Assembly: GCF_003569765.1 (NCBI RefSeq)
Contig: NZ_QXMG01000064.1
Coordinates: 1 to 32,584 of the forward strand
Source of the DNA: Caldimonas tepidiphila
GTDB lineage: Bacteria; Pseudomonadota; Gammaproteobacteria; Burkholderiales; Burkholderiaceae_C
Length of the DNA: 32,584 nt
Reading direction: 5' to 3'
Shown here: in pieces, positions 22,644 through 32,041 of the stretch
How positions within the stretch are numbered: position 1 is the stretch's first letter
Layout of the letters: each line of letters starts with the position of its first letter
Notes under the pieces: model-generated
The model's database searches: none
Told to the model about the DNA's origin: nothing
Seen by the model: only the letters and a program-made list of their open reading frames with translations
Translations under genes and position numbers: made by a program

Positions 22644-23531
22644 ATGTACGAGAACAAGCGTCTGGGATTCTTGTTCGTGCTGCCCTTCGTCCTGGGCGTG
22701 CTCGGATTCAAGCTGTTCCCCTTCGTGATGAGTTTCGCGCTGAGTTTCACCCAGTACGACATCATCAATCCGCCCGAATATGTCGGGCTCGAGAACTACA
22801 AGGAACTGTTCGGCAGCGACGACCTGTTCCGCAAGTCGCTCGGCGTGACCGTGGCCTTCGTGGCGCTCACCGTGCCGCTGCGGCTCGCGTTCGCGCTCTT
22901 CATCGCGCACGTGCTGAACTTCAAGCTGCGCGGCATCAATTTCTTCCGCTCGGCCTATTACCTGCCCTCCATCCTCGGCGGCTCGATCGCCGTGTCGGTG
23001 CTGTGGCGCTTCATCTTCTCGCAGAACGGCCTCGTCAACATCGTGCTCGCCAAGCTCGGCATCGAGCCGATCGCGTGGCTGGCCGACGAGCACTACTCGC
23101 TGTGGACGATCGTGCTGCTCAACGTGTGGCAGTTCGGCTCGGCGATGGTGATCTTCCTGGCCGCGCTGCAGAACGTGCCGACCTCGCTGTACGAGGCCGC
23201 CGAGATCGACGGCGCGTCGAAGTGGCAGCAGTTCTTCCGCATCACGGTGCCGCTGATCACGCCGGTGATCTTCTTCAACCTGATCATGCAGACCGTCAAC
23301 GCCTTCCAGGAGTTCAACGGCCCCTACATGGTCACCGAGGGCGGCCCGATGCACGCGACCTACCTGCTGTCGCTCTACATCTACGACCAGAGCTTCAAGT
23401 TCTTCAACCTTGGCTACGGCAGCGCCATCTCCTGGGTGATGTTCGCGCTCGTCGTGTCGCTGTCGGCGATCTCGTTCTGGACCTCGAAGTACTGGGTCTT
23501 CTATTCCGGTGAGAAGGAGCAAAAGCGATGA
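22644..23531 (+). CDS. togM: ABC sugar permease, TogM-like
   Basis: A 295-residue inner-membrane permease of the MalF/UgpA type with six predicted helices. The ATPase-contact loop (EAA motif) is EAAEIDGASKWQQFFRITVP at about 184-203. RSAYYLPSILGGSIAVSVLW and QEFNGPYMVTEGGP are conserved in oligogalacturonide and related importers. GGAAAGAG precedes the ATG. The last four bases overlap the start of the next permease (ATGA), so the two are translated as a pair. Neighbouring ogl, kduI and kduD indicate oligogalacturonides as substrate; the symbol is assigned from context as much as from sequence. Confidence 0.9.
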   Translation: MYENKRLGFLFVLPFVLGVLGFKLFPFVMSFALSFTQYDIINPPEYVGLENYKELFGSDDLFRKSLGVTVAFVALTVPLRLAFALFIAHVLNFKLRGINFFRSAYYLPSILGGSIAVSVLWRFIFSQNGLVNIVLAKLGIEPIAWLADEHYSLWTIVLLNVWQFGSAMVIFLAALQNVPTSLYEAAEIDGASKWQQFFRITVPLITPVIFFNLIMQTVNAFQEFNGPYMVTEGGPMHATYLLSLYIYDQSFKFFNLGYGSAISWVMFALVVSLSAISFWTSKYWVFYSGEKEQKR

Positions 23532-24433
23532 GCGCGGTGATCGACCAACTGCCCGGCTCGGGCCTGGCCTCGAACGCCGAGGCGCTGCGCACGCGCCGCC
23601 GCGAGCAGATCAGCTCCGCCGTGCGCTACGTCATCCTGATCGCGGTGGGGCTCCTGATGCTCTACCCGATGATCTGGCTGGTGGGCGCCTCGTTCAAGAG
23701 CAACTCGGAGATCTTCACCGAGGTCGGCTTCTGGCCCTCGCGGCTGGACTTCACCGCCTACGTCAAGGGCTGGAAGACCAGCACCGAGTACACCTTCGCG
23801 ACCTACTTCCTGAACTCGTTCGCGATCGTCATCCCGCGCATCATCGTCACGGTGATCTCCTGCGTGCTGGTGGCCTACGCGTTCGCGCGCTTCGATTTCT
23901 GGGGCAAGAAGGTGCTGTTCAGCATCATGGTGGCGACGATGATGCTGCCGCACATCATCCTGCGCATCCCGCAGTACCTGATGTTCAAGGAGTTCGGCTG
24001 GATCGACACCTACGCGCCGCTGATCGTGCCCTCGGCCTTCGCGACCGACACCTTCTTCGTGTTCCTGCTGGTGCAGTTCCTGCGCGGCATCCCGCGCGAC
24101 ATGGAGGAGGCGGCGCAGATCGACGGCTGCAACGCGCTGCAGCTGCTCTGGTACATCGTCGTGCCGCTGCTCAAGCCCGCGATCATCTCGGTCATCGTGT
24201 TCCAGTTCATCTGGACCATGAACGACTTCATGGGCCCGCTCATCTACCTGTCCACGGTCGAGAACTACCCCGTGTCGCTGGCGCTCAAGATGAGCATCGG
24301 CGCCACCGAGGAGGTCGAGTGGGCCAGCGTCATCGCGATCTCCGTCGTCGCGCTGCTGCCCTCCATCGCAGTGTTCTTCGCTGCCCAACGTCATTTCATC
24401 GAAGGCGCCGCATCCAGCGGTATCAAGGGGTGA
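23528..24433 (+). CDS. togN: ABC sugar permease, TogN-like
   Basis: A 301-residue MalG-type permease with a 30-residue polar N terminus and six predicted helices starting near YVILIAVGLLMLYPMIWLV. The EAA loop is EAAQIDGCNALQLLWYIVVP at about 194-213. LRIPQYLMFKEFGWIDTYAPLIVP is a typical middle segment. Its start overlaps the stop of the TogM-like gene by 4 bp, and the ATPase gene follows by only 4 bp, so the three proteins are probably made in matched amounts. Confidence 0.9.
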   Translation: MSAVIDQLPGSGLASNAEALRTRRREQISSAVRYVILIAVGLLMLYPMIWLVGASFKSNSEIFTEVGFWPSRLDFTAYVKGWKTSTEYTFATYFLNSFAIVIPRIIVTVISCVLVAYAFARFDFWGKKVLFSIMVATMMLPHIILRIPQYLMFKEFGWIDTYAPLIVPSAFATDTFFVFLLVQFLRGIPRDMEEAAQIDGCNALQLLWYIVVPLLKPAIISVIVFQFIWTMNDFMGPLIYLSTVENYPVSLALKMSIGATEEVEWASVIAISVVALLPSIAVFFAAQRHFIEGAASSGIKG

Positions 24434-24437
24434 TCCC

Positions 24438-25568
<1,131 letters not shown>

Positions 25569-25620
25569 GCCCGCCCCTCCTTTCCTTCGACAACGACCTG
25601 AAAAGACCGAGGAGACCGAC

Positions 25621-26916
25621 ATGAAGAGACGCACCACCCTGATGGCCGCCGCCGCACTGGCGCTCGGCATGGCCGCACCGCTCGCACAGGCGCAGGAGCA
25701 GACGCTGCGCTTCTCGTGGTGGGGCGGCGGCGAGCGCCACGAGGCGACGCTCAAGGCCATCGCCGCGTTCGAGGCCAAGAACCCCGGCGTGAAGATCAAG
25801 GCCGAGTACATGGGCTTCGCGGGCTACCTGGAGCGGCTGACGACGCAGATCGCCGGCGGCACCGAGCCCGACATCATGCAGATCAACTGGGCCTGGCTGT
25901 CGATGTTCTCGAAGGGCGGCGAGGGCTTCCACGACCTCAACAAGAACAAGGGCCTGCTCGCGCTGAACCAGTTCTCCGACGAGGAGCTGAAGATGGGCAC
26001 CGTGCAGGGCAAGCTCAACGGGCTGCCGGCGTCCTACACCGCGCGCATCTTCCTGTGGAACAAGGCGAGCTTCGACCGCGCGGGCGTGCCGCTGCCGACC
26101 ACCTGGGACCAGCTCTTCGCCGCGGGCAAGACCTTCCAGGCCAAGCTCGGCGACAAGGCCTACGTGATCGACGGCGAGCTCTACGACATGATCCTGCTGT
26201 CGCAGACCTACATCCACCAGAAGTACGGCACGCCCTACGTCAGCCCGACCGCGCCGAAGGTGGCGATGAGCCAGCAGGCGGTGCTCGAGTGGGTGCAGAC
26301 CTACAAGAAGCTGGTCGACAACCGCGTCGCCGTGCCGCTGCCGGTGCGCGCGAGCCTGGGCGGCGCCGAGAAGCCCACCGAGCAGCAGCCCGACTGGGTC
26401 ACCGGCCAGTGGGCCGGCAACTACACCTGGGACTCGGTGCTGCGCCTGCGCGAGAGCACGCTCGACAAGAACCAGAAGCTCGAGATCGGCGAGTTCCTCA
26501 CGCTGCCGGGCGCGAAGAACACCGGCATGTTCGGCCGCCCCGCGCTGATGTTCTCGGTCAGCAAGCGCAGCAAGCACCCGGAGACGGCGGCGAAGTTCCT
26601 GAACTTCCTGCTTACCGATCCGGAGGCCGCGCGCATCCTGGGCCTGACGCGCGGCGTGCCCGCCGCCGACAGCCAGTTCCACACGCTGGTCAAGGAGAAC
26701 CGCCTCGCGCCGCTGGAGCTCCGCGCCTTCCTGCAGATCAAGAAGCAGAAGGAGGACGGCAACATCGACCTGCCGTCGCCGCTGTTCGAGAACGCGCGCT
26801 TCCAGAAGTTCATGCGCGAGGTGTTCGAGACCGTGGCCTACGGCAAGACCAGCGAGCAGGACGCGGCACGCCGCCTCTACGAGGAGGGCAACGCGCTGCT
26901 CAACCGCATCAAGTGA
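25621..26916 (+). CDS. togB: ABC oligogalacturonide/sugar-binding protein, TogB-like
   Basis: A 431-residue periplasmic binding protein of the family 1 extracellular solute-binding type. The signal peptide MKRRTTLMAAAALALGMAAP ends near AQAQE. LRFSWWGGGERHEATLKAI begins the mature domain, followed by EPDIMQINWAWLSMFSKGGEGF and FGRPALMFSVSKRSKHPETAAKFLNFLL, typical of Tog-type proteins. GAGGAG precedes the ATG. It lies 52 bp after the ATPase gene and completes the importer. A hairpin with a short T-run follows before ogl. Confidence 0.9.
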   Translation: MKRRTTLMAAAALALGMAAPLAQAQEQTLRFSWWGGGERHEATLKAIAAFEAKNPGVKIKAEYMGFAGYLERLTTQIAGGTEPDIMQINWAWLSMFSKGGEGFHDLNKNKGLLALNQFSDEELKMGTVQGKLNGLPASYTARIFLWNKASFDRAGVPLPTTWDQLFAAGKTFQAKLGDKAYVIDGELYDMILLSQTYIHQKYGTPYVSPTAPKVAMSQQAVLEWVQTYKKLVDNRVAVPLPVRASLGGAEKPTEQQPDWVTGQWAGNYTWDSVLRLRESTLDKNQKLEIGEFLTLPGAKNTGMFGRPALMFSVSKRSKHPETAAKFLNFLLTDPEAARILGLTRGVPAADSQFHTLVKENRLAPLELRAFLQIKKQKEDGNIDLPSPLFENARFQKFMREVFETVAYGKTSEQDAARRLYEEGNALLNRIK

Positions 26917-26975
26917 GCGGGGCGTTCCGCCCACGATTTGCCTCCGGGGATCGGGGTCCGTCCCCGACCCGTTTG

Positions 26976-27010
26976 CCGGCCGCGGGCCCCCGGGCCCCGG
27001 CCGGGCTTTT
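26976..27010 (+). terminator. Terminator-like hairpin between togB and ogl
   Basis: Arms CCGGCC (26976-26981) and GGCCGG (26999-27004) enclose a GC-rich region that can pair further, and GCTTTTC follows. The T-run is only four bases, so termination may be partial. The 127-bp gap also holds a smaller hairpin CGGGG-TCCGT-CCCCG at about 26952-26967. I see no clear promoter for ogl here, which suggests read-through with reduced level. Confidence 0.5.
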
Positions 27011-27043
27011 CTCACCCTCCCCCCGCTGCGGCGCTTCCACCCC

Positions 27044-28198
27044 ATGAGCAAGAACACCGTCCGGCAACTCGCCTTCCACACCACGCAGGACCGCGACACC
27101 GGTGCGCGCGTCACCCGGCTCACGCCCACCGACGTCACCTGCCACCGCAACTACTTCTACCAGAAGTGCTTCACGAACGACGGCGGCAAGCTGCTGTTCG
27201 GCGCCGAGTTCGGCCCCGGCACCGACTGGAACTACCACCTCCTGGACCTGGAGTCGCAGACCGCGCTGCAGCTCACCGACCAGGGCGGCGAGAACACCTT
27301 CGGCGGCTTCCTGAGCCCCGATGACCGGCACCTGTACTTCGTGCGCGCCGAGCGCCAGCTGATTCGCCTCGACCTGCGCTCGCTCGCCGAGGAGGTGGTC
27401 TACACGGTGCCCGAGGACTGGGTCGGCTACGGCACCTGGGTCGCGAACTCGGCCTGCACCAAGATGGTCGGCATCGAGATCCGCAAGAGCGACTGGTTCC
27501 CGCTGTCGGACTGGCAGAAGTTCCGCGAGATGTTCTTCGCCAAGCCGCGCTGCCGCATGATCCGCATCGACCTCGCCACCGGCGCGCGCGACGTGATCCA
27601 CGAGATCGACGGCTGGCTCGGCCACCCGCAGTACCGCCCCTTCGACGACAACACGGTGGCGTTCTGCCACGAGGGCCCGCACGACCTGATCGATGCGCGC
27701 ATGTGGTTCTGCGACGAGGACGGCTCCAACGTGCGCTGCGGCAAGGAGCACGCCGACGGCGAGAGCTGCACGCACGAGTTCTGGGTGCCGGACGGCTCGG
27801 CGATGATCTACGTCTCCTACCTCAAGGGCCACAAGGAGCGCTGGATCTGCTCGCTCGACCCGGTGACGCTGCAGAACAAGCGCCTGACGGCGATGCCGCC
27901 GTGCTCGCACCTGATGAGCAACCACGACGGCTCGCTGATCGTCGGCGACGGCTGCGCGACGCCGGCCGACGTGGACGACACCGGCGGCTACCAGGTCAAG
28001 AACGATCCCTACCTGCACCTGTTCGACCTGAAGGCGGGCACCGAGCGAGCGATCGCGCGGCACGACAGCTCCTGGCGCGTCTACAAGGAGAACCGCCAGG
28101 TCACGCACCCGCACCCGTCCTTCACCCCCGACGGCCGCCAGGTGCTCTACACCTCCGACGTCGAGGGCGAGCCGGCGATCTACCTGGCCGACCTGTAA
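27044..28198 (+). CDS. ogl: Oligogalacturonate lyase (PL22)
   Basis: A 384-residue cytoplasmic lyase of polysaccharide lyase family 22, a seven-bladed propeller. It splits short unsaturated or saturated galacturonate oligomers to 4-deoxy-5-keto units by beta-elimination. Active-site residues line up with the Yersinia enzyme with an offset of two: Arg219, His244, and manganese ligands His289, Gln352, His355 and His357 (CSHLMSNHDGS and NRQVTHPHPS). No signal peptide is seen, as expected. The ribosome site is weak. It lies between the importer genes and the pectate lyase, linking uptake with KdgF, KduI and KduD. Confidence 0.96.
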   Translation: MSKNTVRQLAFHTTQDRDTGARVTRLTPTDVTCHRNYFYQKCFTNDGGKLLFGAEFGPGTDWNYHLLDLESQTALQLTDQGGENTFGGFLSPDDRHLYFVRAERQLIRLDLRSLAEEVVYTVPEDWVGYGTWVANSACTKMVGIEIRKSDWFPLSDWQKFREMFFAKPRCRMIRIDLATGARDVIHEIDGWLGHPQYRPFDDNTVAFCHEGPHDLIDARMWFCDEDGSNVRCGKEHADGESCTHEFWVPDGSAMIYVSYLKGHKERWICSLDPVTLQNKRLTAMPPCSHLMSNHDGSLIVGDGCATPADVDDTGGYQVKNDPYLHLFDLKAGTERAIARHDSSWRVYKENRQVTHPHPSFTPDGRQVLYTSDVEGEPAIYLADL

Positions 28199-28268
28199 GC
28201 GGTCCGCCACACAAGGAGAACGGGCCGCCCCCGGGCGGTCCCGTCGCATTCCCCCAGAGGAGACATCC

Positions 28269-29624
28269 ATGAACCAATCCCTGCGCCGCGCGGCCGGCGT
28301 CCTGCCGCGGGCCCGTGCGGGCGTGCTGGCGCTGATCGCCGCCGGCCTGCTGGCCGCCTGCGCGAGCCCCGGCGGCACGCCCTCCGCCGCCACCGACCTC
28401 GGCCGCGAGACGCTGGCCGCCGACGACGGCTGGGCCGCCGCCGAGAGCGGCACCTGGGGCGGCGCCGACGCGCGCCCCGAGCATGTCTACGAGGTGCGCA
28501 ACCGCGCCGAGCTGGTCGCGGCGCTGGCGCTCGGCCAGGCCGGCGGCGCGCCGTCGAACTCGCCCAAGATCGTCAAGGTGCGCGGCACGATCGACCTGAG
28601 CGTCGACGACGCCAACCGCCCGCTCGGCTACGCGGACTACCGCGACCCGGCCTTCGACTTCGACGCCTACCTGAAGGCCTACGACCCGGCCACCTGGGGC
28701 AAGAAGCCGGTCGAGGGGCCGCTCGAGGAGGCGCGCAAGCGCTCGGCGCAGCGCCAGGCGGCGCGCACCACGATCCGCGTGCCGTCCAACACCACGATCG
28801 TCGGCGTCGGCCGCGACGCGCGCATCGTGCACGGCATGCTGCTGCTCGAGAAGGTCGAGAACGTCATCGTCCGCAACATCCACTTCGAGGACGCCTACGA
28901 CCACTTCCCGGCCTGGGACCCGAAGGACAACGCCGGCGGCGAGTGGAACTCGGAGTACGACAACGTCTCGCTGCGCGGCGCGACCAACGTCTGGATCGAC
29001 CACTGCACCTTCAGCGACGGCGCGCGTCCCGACCACACCGCGCGCACCGCGCTCGGGCGCCGCATGCAGCACCACGACGGCCAGCTCGACATCACGCTGC
29101 AGTCCAACCACGTCACGGTCTCGTGGAACCACTTCAGGGACCACGACAAGACCAACCTGGTCGGCGGCAGCGACTCGATCAAGGCCGACGACGGCAAGCT
29201 CAAGGTGACCTTCCACCACAACCTGTGGGAGGGCACCAAGGAGCGCGCGCCGCGGGTGCGCTACGGCGAGGTGCACGTCTACAACAACCTCTACGTGGCC
29301 GACAGCCGGCCGCCGATGGGCTACGGCTACTCGATCGGCGTGGGCTTCAACTCGCGCGTGTTCAGCGAGAACAACGTCTGGGAGGCGAGCCCCGACGTGC
29401 GCGCGACCGCGCTCGTGAAGCTGTGGAAGGGCAGCACCTTCTTCGACCGCGGCAGCCTGCTCAACGGCCGCCCGGTGGACCTGTTCGCATCGCTGCAGGA
29501 GGCCAACCCCACCGCGACGCTGAGCCGCGAGGTGGGCTGGCAGCCGCGCCTGCACGGCAAGATCGACGACGCGGCCGACGTCGCGCGCCGCGTGCGCGCC
29601 TCGGCCGGCGCCGGGCGGCTCTGA
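28269..29624 (+). CDS. Pectate lyase (PL1), predicted lipoprotein
   Basis: A 451-residue polysaccharide lyase family 1 protein that should cleave polygalacturonate with calcium. The N terminus is a lipoprotein signal: charged start, hydrophobic segment and lipobox LLAAC with Cys31. PL1 marks are VWIDHC (241-246), the DKTNLVGGSDSIK stretch, TFHHNLWEGTKERAPRVRYG with catalytic-type Arg329 and VHVYNNLY. Acidic residues around 218-245 fit calcium sites. A hydrophilic insertion at about 115-165 precedes the helix proper. AGAGGAG lies upstream. Most PL1 enzymes are secreted free, so membrane anchoring is unusual; it may act in the periplasm on imported polymer or at the surface. It follows ogl by 70 bp. 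Confidence 0.93.
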   Translation: MNQSLRRAAGVLPRARAGVLALIAAGLLAACASPGGTPSAATDLGRETLAADDGWAAAESGTWGGADARPEHVYEVRNRAELVAALALGQAGGAPSNSPKIVKVRGTIDLSVDDANRPLGYADYRDPAFDFDAYLKAYDPATWGKKPVEGPLEEARKRSAQRQAARTTIRVPSNTTIVGVGRDARIVHGMLLLEKVENVIVRNIHFEDAYDHFPAWDPKDNAGGEWNSEYDNVSLRGATNVWIDHCTFSDGARPDHTARTALGRRMQHHDGQLDITLQSNHVTVSWNHFRDHDKTNLVGGSDSIKADDGKLKVTFHHNLWEGTKERAPRVRYGEVHVYNNLYVADSRPPMGYGYSIGVGFNSRVFSENNVWEASPDVRATALVKLWKGSTFFDRGSLLNGRPVDLFASLQEANPTATLSREVGWQPRLHGKIDDAADVARRVRASAGAGRL

Positions 29625-29653
29625 GCGCAGCGCAGGACCCGAGTCGCCCGGGG

Positions 29654-31045
29654 ATGCCTTCGCACCGCCTCCTGCCGCACTGGCTGCGCGCCGGCCGCCT
29701 GCTCGTGAGGCGGCACGCGGGGCGGCCGCGCGGCGCCTGGTCGCTGGCCACGCCGGTCCTGTTCCAGGAGCTGGCGATGGTGCTCAGCGGCGCCGTCGTG
29801 CTGTGGCTCGCCAGCCATCTCGGCGCCAGCGCGGTGGCGGCCATCGGCATGATCGACGCGCTCGGCAACCTGCTGCACGCGCTGTTCACCGCGCTCGCGA
29901 TCGGCGCCACCGTCACGGCGGCGCACTGCGTCGGCGCGCGCCGCGAGGGCGAGCTGCCCGCGGTGGCCGGCAGCGGCCTGCTGCTCGGGCTGGGCGCGGG
30001 CGGGCTGCTGGCGCTCGTGCTGTGGTTCACGCGCCCCGCCTGGATCGCGCTGATCATGCCGGGCGTCGAGCCCGCGGTCAGCGAGCAGGCCGACGACTAC
30101 TTCCGCTGGCTGATCCTCGCCGACCTGCCCACCGGCGGCGTGCTGGTGGCCTGCGGGCTGCTGCGCGGCATGGGCCGCACCGCCGCGGCCACCCGGATCA
30201 ACGTGGTGATGAACCTGCTGCACGTCGCGCTGGGTGCCGGGCTGATGCACCTCGCCGGCTGGGGCGTCTCGGGCGCGGGCGCGGCGCTGCTCGCCGCCCG
30301 CGTCGCGGCGCTGCTGCTCGCGCTGCACCTGCTGCGGCGCGCGCTGGCCCCGGCGCCGGGCCAGCTCCACGGCCCGCGGCTCTCGGTGGAGCGTCGCTAC
30401 CTGCGCTCCATCGCGCGCGTGGGCTGGCCCGCGGCGCTCGAGTCGAGCTTCTTCCACGTCGGCAAGCTCATCACGCAGTCGATGGTGGCGGGCCTGGGCA
30501 CGACCGCGATGGCGGCGAACTTCATCGCCTTCTCGGTGGCCGCGCTGATGAACATCCCCGGCAACGCGCTCGGCGTGGCGGCGACCACGCTGGTCGGCCA
30601 GCGCCTAGGGGCCCGCGACACGCAGGGCGCGCGGCGCAAGCTGCTCGCGCTGGTGCGCAGCGCCACGCTCGCGCTCAGCACGCTCGCCGCGCTGGTGCTG
30701 CCCTTCGCGTCGCCGCTGGTCGGCCTGTTCGGCCGCGACCCGGAGGTGATGCGCCACGCGTCGCGCCTCATCATGCTGAACTGCCTGTTCATGCCGGTGT
30801 GGGCGCTGTCCTTCGTGCTGCCGGCCGGACTGCGCGGCGCCGGCGACACGCGCTATGCGATGTGGGTCGCCACCGCCGGCATGTGGCTGTTCCGCATCGC
30901 CACCGGCTACCTGCTCGGCATCGTGCTGGGCCTGGGCGTCGTGGGGATCTGGTTCGGCATGTTCGCCGACTGGGTGGTGCGGGGCCTGCTGTTCTGGCGC
31001 CGGGCCCGCGGTGACCGTTGGACACGTCACAGTCTTCTCGGGTAA
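29654..31045 (+). CDS. MATE-family transporter
   Basis: A 463-residue membrane protein with about twelve helices in two similar halves, of the MATE family (NorM/DinF type), which exports small molecules in exchange for sodium or protons. WSLATPVLFQELAMVLSG opens the N half, and IARVGWPAALESSFFHVGKL opens the C half. LRGMGRTAAATRINVVMNLL and LRGAGDTRYAMW are the paired family motifs. I start at the ATG at 29654, 29 bp after the pectate lyase stop; the frame is open far upstream only as a shadow. There is no good ribosome site. A MATE protein is not a known part of pectin uptake; export of plant phenolics released during pectin breakdown is one guess. Confidence 0.87.
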   Translation: MPSHRLLPHWLRAGRLLVRRHAGRPRGAWSLATPVLFQELAMVLSGAVVLWLASHLGASAVAAIGMIDALGNLLHALFTALAIGATVTAAHCVGARREGELPAVAGSGLLLGLGAGGLLALVLWFTRPAWIALIMPGVEPAVSEQADDYFRWLILADLPTGGVLVACGLLRGMGRTAAATRINVVMNLLHVALGAGLMHLAGWGVSGAGAALLAARVAALLLALHLLRRALAPAPGQLHGPRLSVERRYLRSIARVGWPAALESSFFHVGKLITQSMVAGLGTTAMAANFIAFSVAALMNIPGNALGVAATTLVGQRLGARDTQGARRKLLALVRSATLALSTLAALVLPFASPLVGLFGRDPEVMRHASRLIMLNCLFMPVWALSFVLPAGLRGAGDTRYAMWVATAGMWLFRIATGYLLGIVLGLGVVGIWFGMFADWVVRGLLFWRRARGDRWTRHSLLG

Positions 31046-31116
31046 TCAGTCCGTTGGGCATGGCAAACCTGCAAGAATGACTGTCTGAAACGCCATATCA
31101 AGGGAACCGAAACATC

Positions 31117-31944
31117 ATGGACGACAATTCGTTCGATTCGAAGCAGCCGGAATCGGTCGCGGCAGTCCTGAAGGTCTTCGCGATCCTGCAGGCGCTGTCC
31201 GAGCGCAACGAGACCGGGATCTCGGACCTGTCGGTGCGGCTCGCGATGCCGAAGGCGACCGTCTACCGTTTCCTGCAGACGATGAAGACGCTCGGCTACG
31301 TGCGGCAGGAGACCGACAGCGAGCGCTACGGCCTGACGATGAAGGTGTTCGAGCTCGGCACCAAGGCGCTGCAGTACCCCGACCTGGTGGAGCTCGCCAA
31401 GCTGCCGATGCAGATGCTGTCGGACCGCACCGGCGAGACCATCCATCTCGGCATGCTGATCGACAGCGAGATCATCTACGTGCACAAGGTCGATTCGCGC
31501 CACAGCCTCGGCATGTACTCGCGCGTCGGCCGCCGGGCGCCGATCCACTGCACCGCGATCGGCAAGGTGCTGCTCGCGTGGGAGGACGCCGCGCGGCGCG
31601 ACCAGGTGCTGGCCGGCGCGGAGTTCAGGAAGTTCCGCGACAACACCATCACGACGCCCGCGGCCTTCATGGCCGAGCTCGACCGCACGCGCGAGCAGGG
31701 CTTCGGCGAGGACCGCGAGGAGTTCGACGAGCACATCCGCTGCATCGGGGTGCCGATCTTCGACCGCCTCAACCAGGCGGTCGCCGGGCTGAGCATCTCC
31801 TTCCCGACCTTCCGCTACGACGAGGCGCGCAAGCCGGAGATCTTCGGGATGCTGCGCGACGCCAGCCGCACGATCTCGCAGCAGCTCGGCTGCACCAGTT
31901 TCCCGCTGGACCCGCCCGAGGAGCCGGCCCGGGGCCGGCGCTGA
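31117..31944 (+). CDS. kdgR: IclR-family regulator KdgR
   Basis: A 275-residue IclR-family repressor closely resembling enterobacterial KdgR, the regulator of pectin catabolism released by KDG. The start QPESVAAVLKVFAILQALSE and the helix-turn-helix with MPKATVYRFLQTMKTLGYVRQE follow KdgR nearly word for word, as do ETIHLGML, GRRAPIHCTAIGKVLLAW, REQGFGEDREE and GLSISFPTFRYDE in the effector domain. An AAGGGA site precedes the ATG. It lies just before eda and in the same block as its probable targets; three operators of KdgR type are found in the window. Confidence 0.95.
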   Translation: MDDNSFDSKQPESVAAVLKVFAILQALSERNETGISDLSVRLAMPKATVYRFLQTMKTLGYVRQETDSERYGLTMKVFELGTKALQYPDLVELAKLPMQMLSDRTGETIHLGMLIDSEIIYVHKVDSRHSLGMYSRVGRRAPIHCTAIGKVLLAWEDAARRDQVLAGAEFRKFRDNTITTPAAFMAELDRTREQGFGEDREEFDEHIRCIGVPIFDRLNQAVAGLSISFPTFRYDEARKPEIFGMLRDASRTISQQLGCTSFPLDPPEEPARGRR

Positions 31945-32041
31945 GGCGCGCGGCGCGCCGGCAGGGGAGGCCGGGGGCGGGAGCGCCCCGGCGGCGCCGC
32001 GCCCACGAACGACGAACGACGAAGAGGAAGGAATCCATCCG

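Noticed and set aside
31085-31112. Two GAAAC half-sites upstream of kdgR, considered as an autoregulatory KdgR box
   Set aside because: The half-sites are in the same orientation and no palindromic partner is present, so the match is too weak.
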